Source: Ptychodera flava
Taxonomy: Eukaryota > Hemichordata > Enteropneusta > Ptychoderidae
Direction of reading: 5' to 3'
Length of the DNA: 64,000 bases
NCBI RefSeq assembly: GCF_041260155.1
Contig: NC_091931.1
Coordinates: forward strand, 17,807,166 to 17,871,165
The notes below the pieces were generated by a model that saw only the letters and a program-made list of their open reading frames with translations, was not told the DNA's origin and did not search any database. This document shows positions 18,267 to 28,217 of the stretch, piece by piece (the stretch's first letter is position 1; each line of letters opens with the position of its first letter). The position numbers and the translations under genes are program-made.

Positions 18267-19147
18267 CTGGTCATTTCGCACCAAGTCATTTTGGCCCAAG
18301 TTGTTTCAGCCTCTCGATTTCCAGCCCCAACTCATTTCGGCACCACAATCCAAGATGTTTCGGCATCCTTCTTTCAATTTTTTTCAAACTATTTAGTAAC
18401 TGACTGACCAATCATATTCGTAAGCGTGACCTTAGCCTTCTTTAATGTGTATTTTGTGTGACTTTTGCCGTGCTGTTTCGGCACTGCTTTCAAACTTTTG
18501 CAATGTCGGCAGCTATTGCTATCGATAAACTTGTGTCACACATTTGCAAATGATATGAAGTTTTTTCTTACAGTCTCTTTGGGCGACATTTTTTATTTTT
18601 GTGTTTCTCATCTCCGGACCGACCGTAAATTTCAGCTCCGACATGAAAATAAAAAAAAACTTTTTTCATTTGCGCCGCCTCTGAGGCGATCATCCTAGCA
18701 ACAGCACCACCATCATCAAATTGTGAGATTGCAGCGACTCAGACTGAAAGGACAGAGAGCACAGAACACTGAACTGAAAGACAAGAAACTGAAGTGACTG
18801 AATGGACAGAACATTGAACTGAAACAAATACAGGGGGTTTTTTTTGGTACTTGTTTTTGTTTTCATTGCAACCGCCCACCCTGCCCAAGTATTCCTCTGA
18901 AGATGAGAAACAAAAAAATAAAAGGGTCACCCTTTCCATGTTCTCACAAAGAGTAAAGCATGTACGTGAATGTTTAATTAATACCTGACACTATACTTCT
19001 CAGTACTTTGATTTGTAACAATATTACGCTCCAGCACTAGTTCCCACAGGTAGCCTTGAGCAGTGCTAAAATGTATTAGGTCGCGGTGCCAAAATGACTT
19101 GGGGCCTGAAATTGGGAGGCCGAAACATTTTGGGCTGAAATGTCTAG
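18267..19147. repeat. Inverted-repeat element with AAGTCATTTTGGC subterminal motifs
   Basis: The left end (about 18267-18370) and right end (about 19075-19147) are inverted versions of each other and consist of repeated motifs of the type CCAAGTCATTTTGGC and ATGTTTCGGC. The interior of about 700 bp has only short frames. This fits a non-autonomous DNA transposon with subterminal binding-site repeats; no target duplication could be read with certainty. Confidence 0.6.
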
Positions 19148-19513
19148 ATACCATATGTATGTGCTGGTTGGTTTTTTTTGGTTTAAGTCAGATGCCTACT
19201 GTTGTATCGAAAGCCATATCATGGTTGAGTCACTGTCCCTTTTACAAGGACAGACCATGTCCGTGATAGCATTGGAGGTAAATCTCTGGTGGTAGCGTCT
19301 AGCACTGCCGATCTCCAGAGTCCAGGAAACGTGTTCCCTTTACAAATGTTTGACCCCTCTTTGCATATGTCACGAAAGTGCCCATCCAAATTCATCATAC
19401 GGTCAAAGCGATGCTATGAGAATTCAAAACTCACGCCTAGTGTTTGCAAATGGCTGCATCATCAGTAATCCCCCTATTGTTCGCCCACGGTCCTGTAACT
19501 TCCCATTTAAATC

Positions 19514-19542
19514 TAACCCTAACCCTAACCCTAACCCTAACC
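19514..19542. repeat. Interstitial telomere-type repeat (TAACCC)
   Basis: Nearly five perfect head-to-tail TAACCC units stand alone, about 20 bp from a CAAA/TAAA simple tract. This is the canonical metazoan telomere unit (TTAGGG on the other strand) and sits just past the poly(A) signals of the small minus-strand gene. Confidence 0.9.
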
Positions 19543-19594
19543 ATTGGAAATACATATAAACAAACAAACAAACAAATAAATAAATAAACTGCTC

Positions 19595-19640
19595 TTTATT
19601 GACAAATACAAACAAAACAGCTTTTCGCTGTTATTTTATT
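19595..19640 (-). terminator. Two poly(A) signals for the minus-strand small gene
   Basis: AATAAA occurs on the minus strand at 19635-19640 and again at 19595-19600, about 90 and 130 bases past the stop codon of the 116-codon frame. Two signals so close downstream support that frame being a transcribed gene. Confidence 0.55.
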
Positions 19641-19729
19641 AAAAATAACAAATACACAAACACGAATACTTACACACAAACAAAACACAGACACACATAA
19701 ACAAGGAGGAAGAGCTCCCTGTGCTGGGA

Positions 19730-20080
19730 TTAGGAGTGGAGACGTCCAGGTATTTGCATATGGGCGCTGTCAAAAATATACACAAACAGAATTCCGCCAA
19801 ATCCAAACTTACAATGACTGATGCAAGTGCGTAATTTAATTGTGGATCTTGTTCTGAAATTATGATATGACAGCAGAACCATGGAGGTAGCAGAGAGCAT
19901 ACTTATAGTCATGCTTGCGAAAATGTTGACACTCAGACCGTTAGTGTGACGGAAGTCAATCCACGTCAACAACGCAACCGTCACACCTGAGAGGAGAGTT
20001 TCAGTAGCCAGGTTGTTTCTCACACTCACCTTTTTCAAGCGAAATGGCGTATTCCGGAATGATGAAGACTTCCACTCCAA
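19730..20080 (-). CDS. Small hydrophobic membrane protein, tentatively TMEM243-like
   Basis: An uninterrupted frame of 116 aa whose codon use looks coding. After a basic N-terminus (RLKKVSVRNN), hydrophobic stretches follow: LLSGVTVALLTWIDF, then LSVNIFASMTISMLSATSM and VLLSYHNF, and near the C-terminus GGILFVYIFD. Human TMEM243 is 118 aa with a similar arrangement (a first span, a short loop, then LNIFFAVCIS and LIYWY), so I suggest that family from pattern only. Two poly(A) signals follow within 140 bases. A GTAAGT donor-like site at 19812-19807 and a second open frame beyond it leave room for a spliced form with another C-terminus. It lies between YIPF5 and RPL9, about 1 kb from the RPL9 start. 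Confidence 0.45.
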   Translation of the reverse strand: MEWKSSSFRNTPFRLKKVSVRNNLATETLLSGVTVALLTWIDFRHTNGLSVNIFASMTISMLSATSMVLLSYHNFRTRSTIKLRTCISHCKFGFGGILFVYIFDSAHMQIPGRLHS

Positions 20081-21084
20081 TATTTGTTTTCCGAAGTCAG
20101 ATGTTCCCCTTTAAATGTTTAATCGTAAATTGTCAAGGCAGTCCATACCGATACCCAAGATTTCTTCGCATACGGTGAGATAGCGGAAATGGTTGACACG
20201 CATGTGCGAAGACACGTTACACCACTCCCCAGAATTACGAGAAAATGAAAGGTTATTTTATTTTACATATGTTGAATGCTTTTGCTCACTCCTATGAATA
20301 CCAATTGAAGTTGATACGTCTAAAAAAACGCAATTTACTGAGACTATCACTTGAATATTCAACCCAATCAGTTATTTCAGTTCTGTTGGTTAAAAAAGTA
20401 CAATAAGATAGAGGCTCTTTAATGACCCCTGTTTAACCTTTCGCCCCAGCAATCATCGACAGGCCTTTTCGTACGGCCATCTTTGACGGAAGGTACGAGT
20501 GCATAATGAAGACGAATAAAAATCGCCCAAAATCTGGCGGATTTTCTCCCCATCCATATCAATTTTTAAAGTCATTCGAATGAACGATGTTGTATTAGTC
20601 TCGCAGACGAGATTTACGTGTTTTCACAATCTAAGTTGAGGTAAAATAAGGGCTTATTTGAGAACATCTACGTAAACAACACTTCACAACATTAGTGGGT
20701 AGACGGTTGGTAGAATCTCCGCAACCCACAATGAACGCTGCTGTGTTCTATCTATGTTCGAGATATTTTCAAAAGAGATAGCTCTTCGAGAGAGACTTTG
20801 GTGTCGCGTTGACTTTTTGAAAGCCAGCATGGAGAATTGCAATTCTGTAAATGTCTACTTCCATCTACGATAAGGCTTGTGTATTATCCAATGTAAAGGC
20901 TATTCGTTTGTGTCCAGTTATCTTGACTCGGGCCACGTTCCCTCCACAAAACGTGCTGGGTGAAACCCCTGTACGGGAACTCTCGAGAAGATGAGCATTT
21001 TCAGATGGGATGATAGCAACCCAATTTCGTAAACAACAAATTCATGGAACGTTGGGATATATGCAACTATGTGAGTTGTAAAAA

Positions 21085-21097
21085 CTTCCTTTTACCA
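21085..21097 (+). promoter_or_regulatory. Candidate TOP-type transcription start of RPL9
   Basis: CTTCCTTTTACC lies about 230 bases before the RPL9 ATG. Ribosomal protein mRNAs in animals typically start with C followed by a pyrimidine run (5' TOP), which links translation to mTOR signalling. An acceptor TTTCAG ends two bases before the ATG, so a short non-coding first exon is required, and this is the best placed pyrimidine start I see. The donor for that exon is not clear. Confidence 0.35.
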
Positions 21098-21319
21098 GCG
21101 GAACGGTCGTGAATCGTTTACAAAATATTGTAAAACTAATCGAGGTTATCAAAAGATCGATGTTGACACTGACTTGCTAGCATACAGAGACTAGAATGAG
21201 TAAAGTTGCTATTCTGATGTAAGCTCCAGCGAGATAAGTTAGTAAAGATGGGCACATGCACGTCCAAAGTAACATAAATATACAGATCCTATATATTCAA
21301 CGCTGGTTTTGTTTCAGCC

Positions 21320-24300
21320 ATGAAGACCATTCAGTCAAGTCGGACGGTTACCATCCCAGAGGGCGGTGAGTGGTCATCTCAGGTCATTTTACCCTGAGTG
21401 CAGTTCTGAAATTTGAAGAAGTAGTTACTTGTCATCGGTGGTGTTCTCATAAAGTAAGGTGACTGTGTTATCATGCCAAACAATGTCTGCAAGATTTTGC
21501 GTGCAGGTTCATGTTGTTTTTCCACGAATCAGAGAAACAAAGTGTTGGCAGGAACACCAGATTGTATGATTTGTAATTACCATCAAGTTTCAAAGGCACG
21601 GTACAATACCAAGATATATGCTGAGAAGCGATTCTGATCAAACTCAAAATTTTGGAATACCTTGGAAGACACAAACTGTAAAACCATTGTTTGTGTAGAG
21701 ACAGACACTGCAGTCTTTCAGCAAGTGGTGTGCCTTCTAAGCCAATGTGATGACACACCACCACGCAAACAAATTGCCTGTGACCCAAACAAAGTTTTTA
21801 GGGGGTTTACATTATAAGGTTGAGGCAAAGAATATTCCACAATTCCTCAAGGTGGCCCAAAATTTCCAGAGGTACATGTTTGTTGGCGGGCACACTGTCA
21901 GCAATCTGCAGTGATACTGAAATTAAACATTAGTATTGTCATCTTTCTCATATCAAATACTCATTCCCAACTGTTTTCAAACTTTTCCCATGTGTGTCAA
22001 ACTTATTGTACCAAGTTTTCACCAGTTTTTTATTTTAACTGAAAAATGCATAACTCATGAATTTCGTTTTCCTCCTTGTAACAGTTGACATTTCAGTCAA
22101 GTGCCGGACAGTTACCGTCACAGGACCACGTGGCACCCTAGTCAGGAACTTCAACCACTTGCACATTGAGCTGAAGAAAGTTGGCAAGAAGAGAGTCAGA
22201 GTGGACAAGTGGTTTGGAAACCGAAAGGAGTTGGCATGTGTGCGTACAGTGTGCAGTCACATCGAGAACATGATCAAAGGAGTCACTGTGGTAAGTCCTG
22301 CAACCGTTGTACAGTCCGCAGCCCGTTGCAGCTAATAATTAACAAGGAGGTGACATGTGTTTGAATAAGTTCAGTTCTTTCTGAACCATAATGATCATTT
22401 ATCATACATAGTGGATTGCATTCTGAAGTAGACACCTTAATGAATATATGGAGGTATGTAAGAGTGCCTTCAACAGCATACTCCGAGTTCCAAAACCGAG
22501 TCGGACTTACAAGTCCGAGTACTCGGACTTACATACTCCGAGTAAAACTGTTTACTCGGACTTGTATACTCCAAGTACATGACCTACTCGGACTTGAATA
22601 CGTCGAGTTACACTTGCTTATAGAAAAAACAATGCTGGAAAAAACACAGGAAATATTTTATCTTGTGATAAAAATTTGCAAACAGCGTATACACTGCAGT
22701 GCATTTGACCTGATCCGATCTGTGTATCTTGTACAACACGCTCAAGTCATCGTCGAGTGTAGCTACCGTCACGCAAATTATGAGTTTGTCTTGTCTTTTC
22801 GTTTCATTACCGGATCAGATGCTGATTTGATACATGACTTGAATTGGGCACAAAAACGTTTCAAGATCACCGATATGCAGCGCGGCAAGTTATTAGAACA
22901 CGGACACCATAATTGAATGACCTGTTGACCTGTGATGTCATGGCCGTGGTTTGGTAGCGTGGTGAGGCGCGAGGCCATGATAGACTTGCCCAAGCATTTT
23001 AGGCATATTTATGTCTTGATAAAATAATTAAACTAATAATTTTTCAAAATAAAATGAGTGCAGTGCACTCGTGTATGGTATGAACCGAGTGCGAGTGACC
23101 ACTTGGTCGTAAATAATGACCTGACTTGACCTGTGATGTCATGCATTGATTTCGCTAATGGAACGATTGTGCGATGTCGAACTGAGTAACTGGCTGGACT
23201 TGCCTGAAATTTATTGGTTTTTACTGCAAATGTTACGTCTAAGTCATCTTTCAAAAACTTTGCTGCCGGCCGTGGCAGCAGCTTTCTTCTGAGGGTAAAA
23301 TCAAAGTCCCGGTCTCTCCTTATGGAGGGACCGTGGTTAAATATACATTGCGCAACAGATTACAAGACATCGTGAAAATGATTTTTTTTTTTAAAAGAGC
23401 AGATTTTCGACATACCGATCCGCACTAGCCGTAAACTCTGTGAGTAATAAAATACTTTTTTCGACAGATCGTTTCTTGTCCGGCTTGGCAAAATATGCAT
23501 TTATAGGAACACGTATTACTCGGCGTATTCAAGTCCGAGTAGGCCATGTACTCGGAGTATACAAGTCCGAGTAAGCAGTGTTACTCGGAGTATGCAAGTC
23601 CGAGTACTCGGACTTGCAAGTCTGACTCGGTTTTGGAACTCGGAGTGTATAGTTTGAGATACTCCTACATACCTGATATATGTTGACACCATATTTGTTT
23701 TTGGAAGGCAAAGATGTCATGGCGTTTCCATCAATTACTGAACAAGGTTTGCTCACTGCACTGAGTGAGGAATGTTAAATTTTCTACAGCTTCAGTTGGG
23801 ATTGTGTTTAAAGGTGCAGATTATTTATCAACTTTACCCAAAAGCAAATTTACTCACTTGATAGCAATTTCAATGGTAAACAAAGGACTAACACTCTGTA
23901 AATACTCAATGTCAACAAATACTAGTGCCAGAACCAGGGATTGAGAATTGCCCCTTTAACGTCAAACTTCCTCATATGAAGGGTTTTATCTGGAGAGTAT
24001 TAAAATAAATAACAATTTTCTGTAAGGAGTTTGACTCGTGATGATCCCAGTGTTCCACAAATTTTAATCATGGCCACTCCACAGATGGTCAGGAAAACAA
24101 AGTGTATTCTGTTGTCAGGGATACGTATGTCCATTCGGTTACATTGTCTATTCTTGATTCCAAACAGGGAGATTTTGTGACATTTGTCTTCAAAAATCAT
24201 ATTAAAGGATTTTAAGTCCACCGATAGGTGCCCTTAGTATGAAGCATTGATCTTGGACTATCGGTGGACTTACAATCCTTTAACCCTTTTCCTGCCAAGT

Positions 24301-25548
24301 CCATATTTCACCATCAGGTCAAGATGGTTAAAATTAATGAAACACAACATATTCCATATGGTGTATTTTAACATAATACCGTACATTTGAAGGCTGTTGA
24401 AAACATAAATACTGTAAACTTGATTTTTTTGGACTAAAGATGCTATAACATACCAAGCCGAGCGGGTGAAAATACGTCATATTTTGGTTCAATACCGCTT
24501 TTTACTGACTTGACTGATGGGGAAGTAATAGTCTTAATACTGTCTGGCAGGAAAAGGGTTAATATGATTTTTGAAGACAACAGTCATTTGTCTGCAAAGG
24601 TCAACTTATGGTGTTGTAAGCCCACAGGTTGTGTGTCCTTAGTGTGAAACATCGATCTTGAAGGCAATCATTTCTGTCTTGTAATCTGGCAGGGTTTCCT
24701 TTACAAGATGAGGTCTGTCTATGCCCATTTCCCAATCAACTGCAACGTTCAAGAAAACAACACCCTTATTGAGATCAGGAACTTCCTCGGTGAGAAAGTG
24801 ATCCGCCATGTCAGGATGCGAGAGGGTGTCAAAGTCTCTATGTCCACAAAGCAGAAGGATGAGATCATCCTGGAAGGGAACGATGTTGAACAAGTATCAA
24901 ATTCAGGTAAGAGGAGAGCCACAATAGTAGATGTGGTCAGGTGACCAGCTGTATTAAGACCCTTCGGTAAGAGAGATGTACTATGTAGTCAATTGAGTGC
25001 CACAATGGCATGCAATTTCAGAGCTCAATAGAATTGACTGGGCATCCATATGGCATGACCAGTCATTATAGAAAATTTGTAATTTTCAAGACTGTGCATA
25101 ACTTGACAATTTATTTACCTGGTAATACAGTCCCTGCAAAACTGGTCATTGAGGTTCTGCCTGTCAATACAGGCATAGCCATACCAATGCAGCCATCATG
25201 TAAAAGATTGAAAGGCTGGTCACAAAGATGAAATGTGGATGTAAGTATTTCAGTAGTCACTGAACAAGTTCAGAACATTTGCTTGTCTTGTCAGTCTCCC
25301 TTGAATTGATCTTCTGTGGTGGAGTCTGTTTTTGATGTAGACAGGGATTTACATATCAGAATGGTTTTGCCATCTCAAGTACTCGGCGTGTCATAGAATG
25401 TGACGATAACTTACCAAATCCTCTTTTCCTTTTTATCTTTACAGCTGCCCTGATCCATCAGTCAGTGAAGGTTAAAAACAAGGATATCCGTAAATTTTTG
25501 GATGGTATCTATGTATCAGAGAAGACCACTGTGGTCGTTGATGAGTAA
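21320..25548 (+). CDS. RPL9: Ribosomal protein L9 (uL6)
   Basis: Four coding exons, 21320-21365, 22085-22290, 24693-24906 and 25445-25548, join with matching phases to 189 aa; human RPL9 is 192. Exon 1 gives [15 protein letters not shown]. Exon 2 carries [20 protein letters not shown] and [13 protein letters not shown]. Exon 3 has [13 protein letters not shown] and EIRNFLGEK with [16 protein letters not shown]. Exon 4 has [18 protein letters not shown] and the acidic end. These are the two uL6 beta-sheet domains and the C-terminal tail that sit near the GTPase-associated centre of the 60S subunit. The third intron (2.4 kb) is swollen by two transposon insertions. AATAAA follows at 25613. No frameshift or missing key region; certain call. 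Confidence 0.98.
22451..23675. mobile_element. Non-autonomous DNA transposon with ACTCGGACTT repeats (hAT-like?)
   Basis: The termini GAGGTATGTAAGAGT and the inverted ACTCCTACATACCTG are flanked on both sides by ATATATG, a likely 7-8 bp target duplication. Inside each end is a run of ACTCGGACTT / AAGTCCGAGT decamers in both orientations, about eight on each side, next to CGAGTTCCAAAACCGAGTC. The middle contains two similar blocks with TGACCTGTGATGTCATG. A 166-codon frame overlaps the left end but starts outside the element and translates the repeats, so it is not a transposase. Target duplication length suggests hAT; not proven. Located in RPL9 intron 3. Confidence 0.7.
24185..24579. repeat. 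Palindromic repeat split by a later TTAA insertion
   Basis: The left arm runs from TGTCTTCAAAAATCATATTA through AAGGATTTTAAGTCCACCGATAG. The right arm reads CTATCGGTGGACTTACAATCCTTTAA, then is interrupted by the 275 bp element at 24284-24558, then resumes TTAATATGATTTTTGAAGACA. Removing one TTAA and the element restores a continuous inverted repeat. A similar CCTTAGTGTGAAACATCGATC sequence follows at about 24640. Confidence 0.85.
24284..24558. mobile_element. TTAA-type MITE family C, intact copy (piggyBac-like)
   Basis: The element begins CCCTTTTCCTGCCAAGT, ends CTGGCAGGAAAAGGG and is flanked by TTAA on both sides. TTAA duplication with CCC/GGG ends is the hallmark of piggyBac-superfamily insertions. 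At 275 bp it has no coding capacity. Copies: 37613-37887 (same length, opposite orientation) and the diverged 17521-17778. Confidence 0.85.
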
Positions 25549-25612
25549 ATATTTTGCACAGCAAAGAAAAAAAACAATGTATGGAAATATGTTGGACATC
25601 ATTCAGTGAACT

Positions 25613-25618
25613 AATAAA
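25613..25618 (+). terminator. Poly(A) signal of RPL9
   Basis: AATAAA 65 bases after the RPL9 stop codon, the expected spacing for a short ribosomal-protein 3' UTR. Confidence 0.8.
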
Positions 25619-27518
25619 AATGCTGTTTGTTGTCAAAGTGTAATAGCAGTGGTGTTTTTCTTGTTTTTGGATTGCTTGGAAGCCGTTTTTGGATTGCTTG
25701 AAAGCCAGTCGTTAACATTGTGCTTTGGGAAGGAGATGTCTGAAGTTGGCAAAGAGGTTTAGCAATCAAATGTTAAAGTTGTCAGTATTTCTCCTGTACA
25801 TGTGACCTATCCAAATACCCAAAAAGTTTAGATACAGCCAGTGTTCTCTCAAACTTATGGCATTTCTGAACTCTTTGGGGCTAGCGTGGGAATTTCTACA
25901 AATTTGTGTTTCAGCTGAACTCCAATATATGTAATACAACCTGTGAAATTTACCTGAGGTCAACATGTACTCGCTTCCTTTTCTGTGAGTGAACATTGAC
26001 TGGCTTGTAGTTTATCAACGTGTTTGCCTGTCATTGTCCCAAGAAAGTTCTTCGTTTTGTATTCTTAGATGGTGTGGTTGTATTTTTGTTGTCCGTGTGT
26101 GAGAACAGACTGCACCTATGTTGAGATTGGAGGGCCATGGAAAGCCAAAAGTTTATCAACCTTTCTAGTTTGGCCAGCTGATTCACATTATCAGTTAACT
26201 AAGTATTCAACAAAATACTGAATATGTGAAAATTCTGCATGCATTACAATATCTGCTGGCTAGAAATTATTGCCCTGTTCCTTTCTGTGGTTTTACACTC
26301 AACAACAACTGTCTGGTCACATGCTACAGTGGTTTGTCTTTTAGTTTTACCCAGATACGTGTGTGTGGTTTCCCTTCTGTACAAATATGCTGGGAAAACA
26401 GGTCTATAGCACTTCAGTTACTTACATATTGCACGATTTCCTTGACTCGTACAAACTGAAATGCCGTGCAGAGGGCTGCTTTATGTATTTGAGGCCAGTC
26501 ATTGCCAGCCTCCCTAGGTTGGGGCCAAGCAGCTGGGATTATTGTGATTTTTTATGAGAAAATATCAGATTCAATAAACGGGCATGGTAAAGCAGCATTG
26601 TGGGATTTAACCCAAGCGACATGTTGTTCTTGCCTGTAGACAAGGATTCCCCCACCTAGTCATGGTAACAAGTGATCACACATCAGTGGTTAGACCACAG
26701 AAGTATCATACAAAGTTTATTCATTAAAATTGATACAGCACAACACCGGCACCTTAAGCACTGCTGGGATAAGTGGTCTGGAGTAGAAGAAAGCCATGCC
26801 TCAGTGGTGGTATAAGATTTTAAACCCACTAAGGCTTGGCCTTGCCTAATGGTTTTTTTGCCCCCAACTGCTAATCCCAGCAATAATTTCAGTGCCTGTG
26901 ATTCTGAGTAGTGATCTGAACATGCCACTTGTGACAAAATATCGAATGGAAATGAATCGTTGCATGAAAGATCTTGAAACCAGAATACTTGAGCTGTTAT
27001 GTGTATCCACAATGATAACTGACGTCGTCGATGGGCAGTAGGTTTATGATGTTTTAAAATTTTATTAAAGCAAAGTATACGCAAGCAAACTTGAATGTAC
27101 GCCATACTGTCATACACGCATCGCAAAAAAAAAAATGGAAACAAATTTCCATTTTGTATGGCCTTCCCTTCCGCTCCGTTCCGTTCTGTTCCTTCGATTA
27201 GGGTAAGCCCACTGAGTGTACATTACATGGCTGCATAGCTCCCAGTGATGTTATGAGACCTGTGCGATGCCATATTCAGCAACAAACCACAATCCTGATC
27301 AGTTCTATGTGTCTTGTTTTAGACTTGAAACATGACGGATGCCAACGGAAGCTTTTGATCACCTTGTCATTATTCAGCAATACTTCAGGGCAATTGGTAT
27401 ATCAGGAAAGTAATGCAATGACATCATGTTCAAGTACAGTCTTATTTTTCTGGTTTGGGGGAGGTGTTCTTTGGCCCACTGGTGCATGCAGAGTTGCTTG
27501 GATAGTCGATCAAAGGCC

Positions 27519-27600
27519 CAGGGATCAAAGTGTGAGACTGAAGGCTGAATCTCATTACACTAGTACCGAGGTTCGGCCTTCAGCCTCGCACTTTGATCCT
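27519..27600. repeat. Short perfect-armed palindrome
   Basis: GGATCAAAGTGTGAGACTGA plus AGGC pairs with GCCTTCAGCCTCGCACTTTG plus ATCC across a loop of about 30 bases. Probably a small MITE remnant. Confidence 0.75.
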
Positions 27601-27865
27601 ATGCTGCGCACACCTGTGCTTGGGCCAGGGGGTTGAAATGGAAACAGTTTGTACTGGAATGTTATATTCTGTCTTTCTTTGGAAAATAAACCAGTCTGCA
27701 AAATATCAATTATCAGTTTTGCTTCACTTGTGGCCTATAAAATTACTCGTGCCGGTACTTTGCTTGCTGTGTAGCGTTGGCTTTTATCAGGTCATGTATA
27801 CTCCTATCACATTGCATCTAGAGTAACATCAAAACAAACTATCCCCGTAGAGGGCATGCTGAACA

Positions 27866-27996
27866 CTAGCTGTGGGTCCATAGCTATGGTGCTTTCGGAC
27901 GGAGTTTCTGCCCTATACAGGCTGGTTGGTGGCGGGGTTCAAAACATGAGAGTCAAAACTAGCAAAAATCCTGTCCGAAAACACCAGAGCTAGCTG
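27866..27996. repeat. Small inverted-repeat element
   Basis: GCTATGGTGCTTTCGGAC on the left and GTCCGAAAACACCAGAGC on the right are inverted repeats, with CTAGCT words just outside. Length about 130 bp, non-coding. Confidence 0.6.
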
Positions 27997-28217
27997 AACC
28001 CCATACCTTGTGGTGGAAGCTATGGAAATGACATGCATGCACATTCCTGCAATTGGCTATTTTTTTATAGGTGTAACAATTCTGTGAACTGTTCGTTTGT
28101 AGCATTAAAAAATCCATTGGATTCTTTCAGTACAAGATATTAGGTATCTATGGCATGAAGATGCCCACAAAATTTTTCCACTTTTTGAAAAAGATTACTG
28201 ACAAAAATGGGTAGGTA

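Larger units (their letters stand above)
25619..28217. other. Spacer with small palindromes, no gene
   Basis: Frames of 153 codons (26683-27144 minus) and 127 codons (27253-27636 plus) occur but show no motifs or exon signals. The plus frame runs through a palindrome (27519-27600). Two short inverted repeats are listed separately. Nothing else can be supported. Confidence 0.5.

Noticed and set aside
22416-22916. 166-codon plus-strand frame in RPL9 intron 3
   Set aside because: It begins outside the transposon and translates its decamer repeats; no transposase motif.
21366-25444. Possible intronic box C/D snoRNA in RPL9, a common host-gene type
   Set aside because: Isolated TGATGA- and CTGA-like words occur, but no pair with correct spacing and terminal stem was found.
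26683-27144. 153-codon minus-strand frame
   Set aside because: No recognisable domain, and codon use does not stand out from the flanks.
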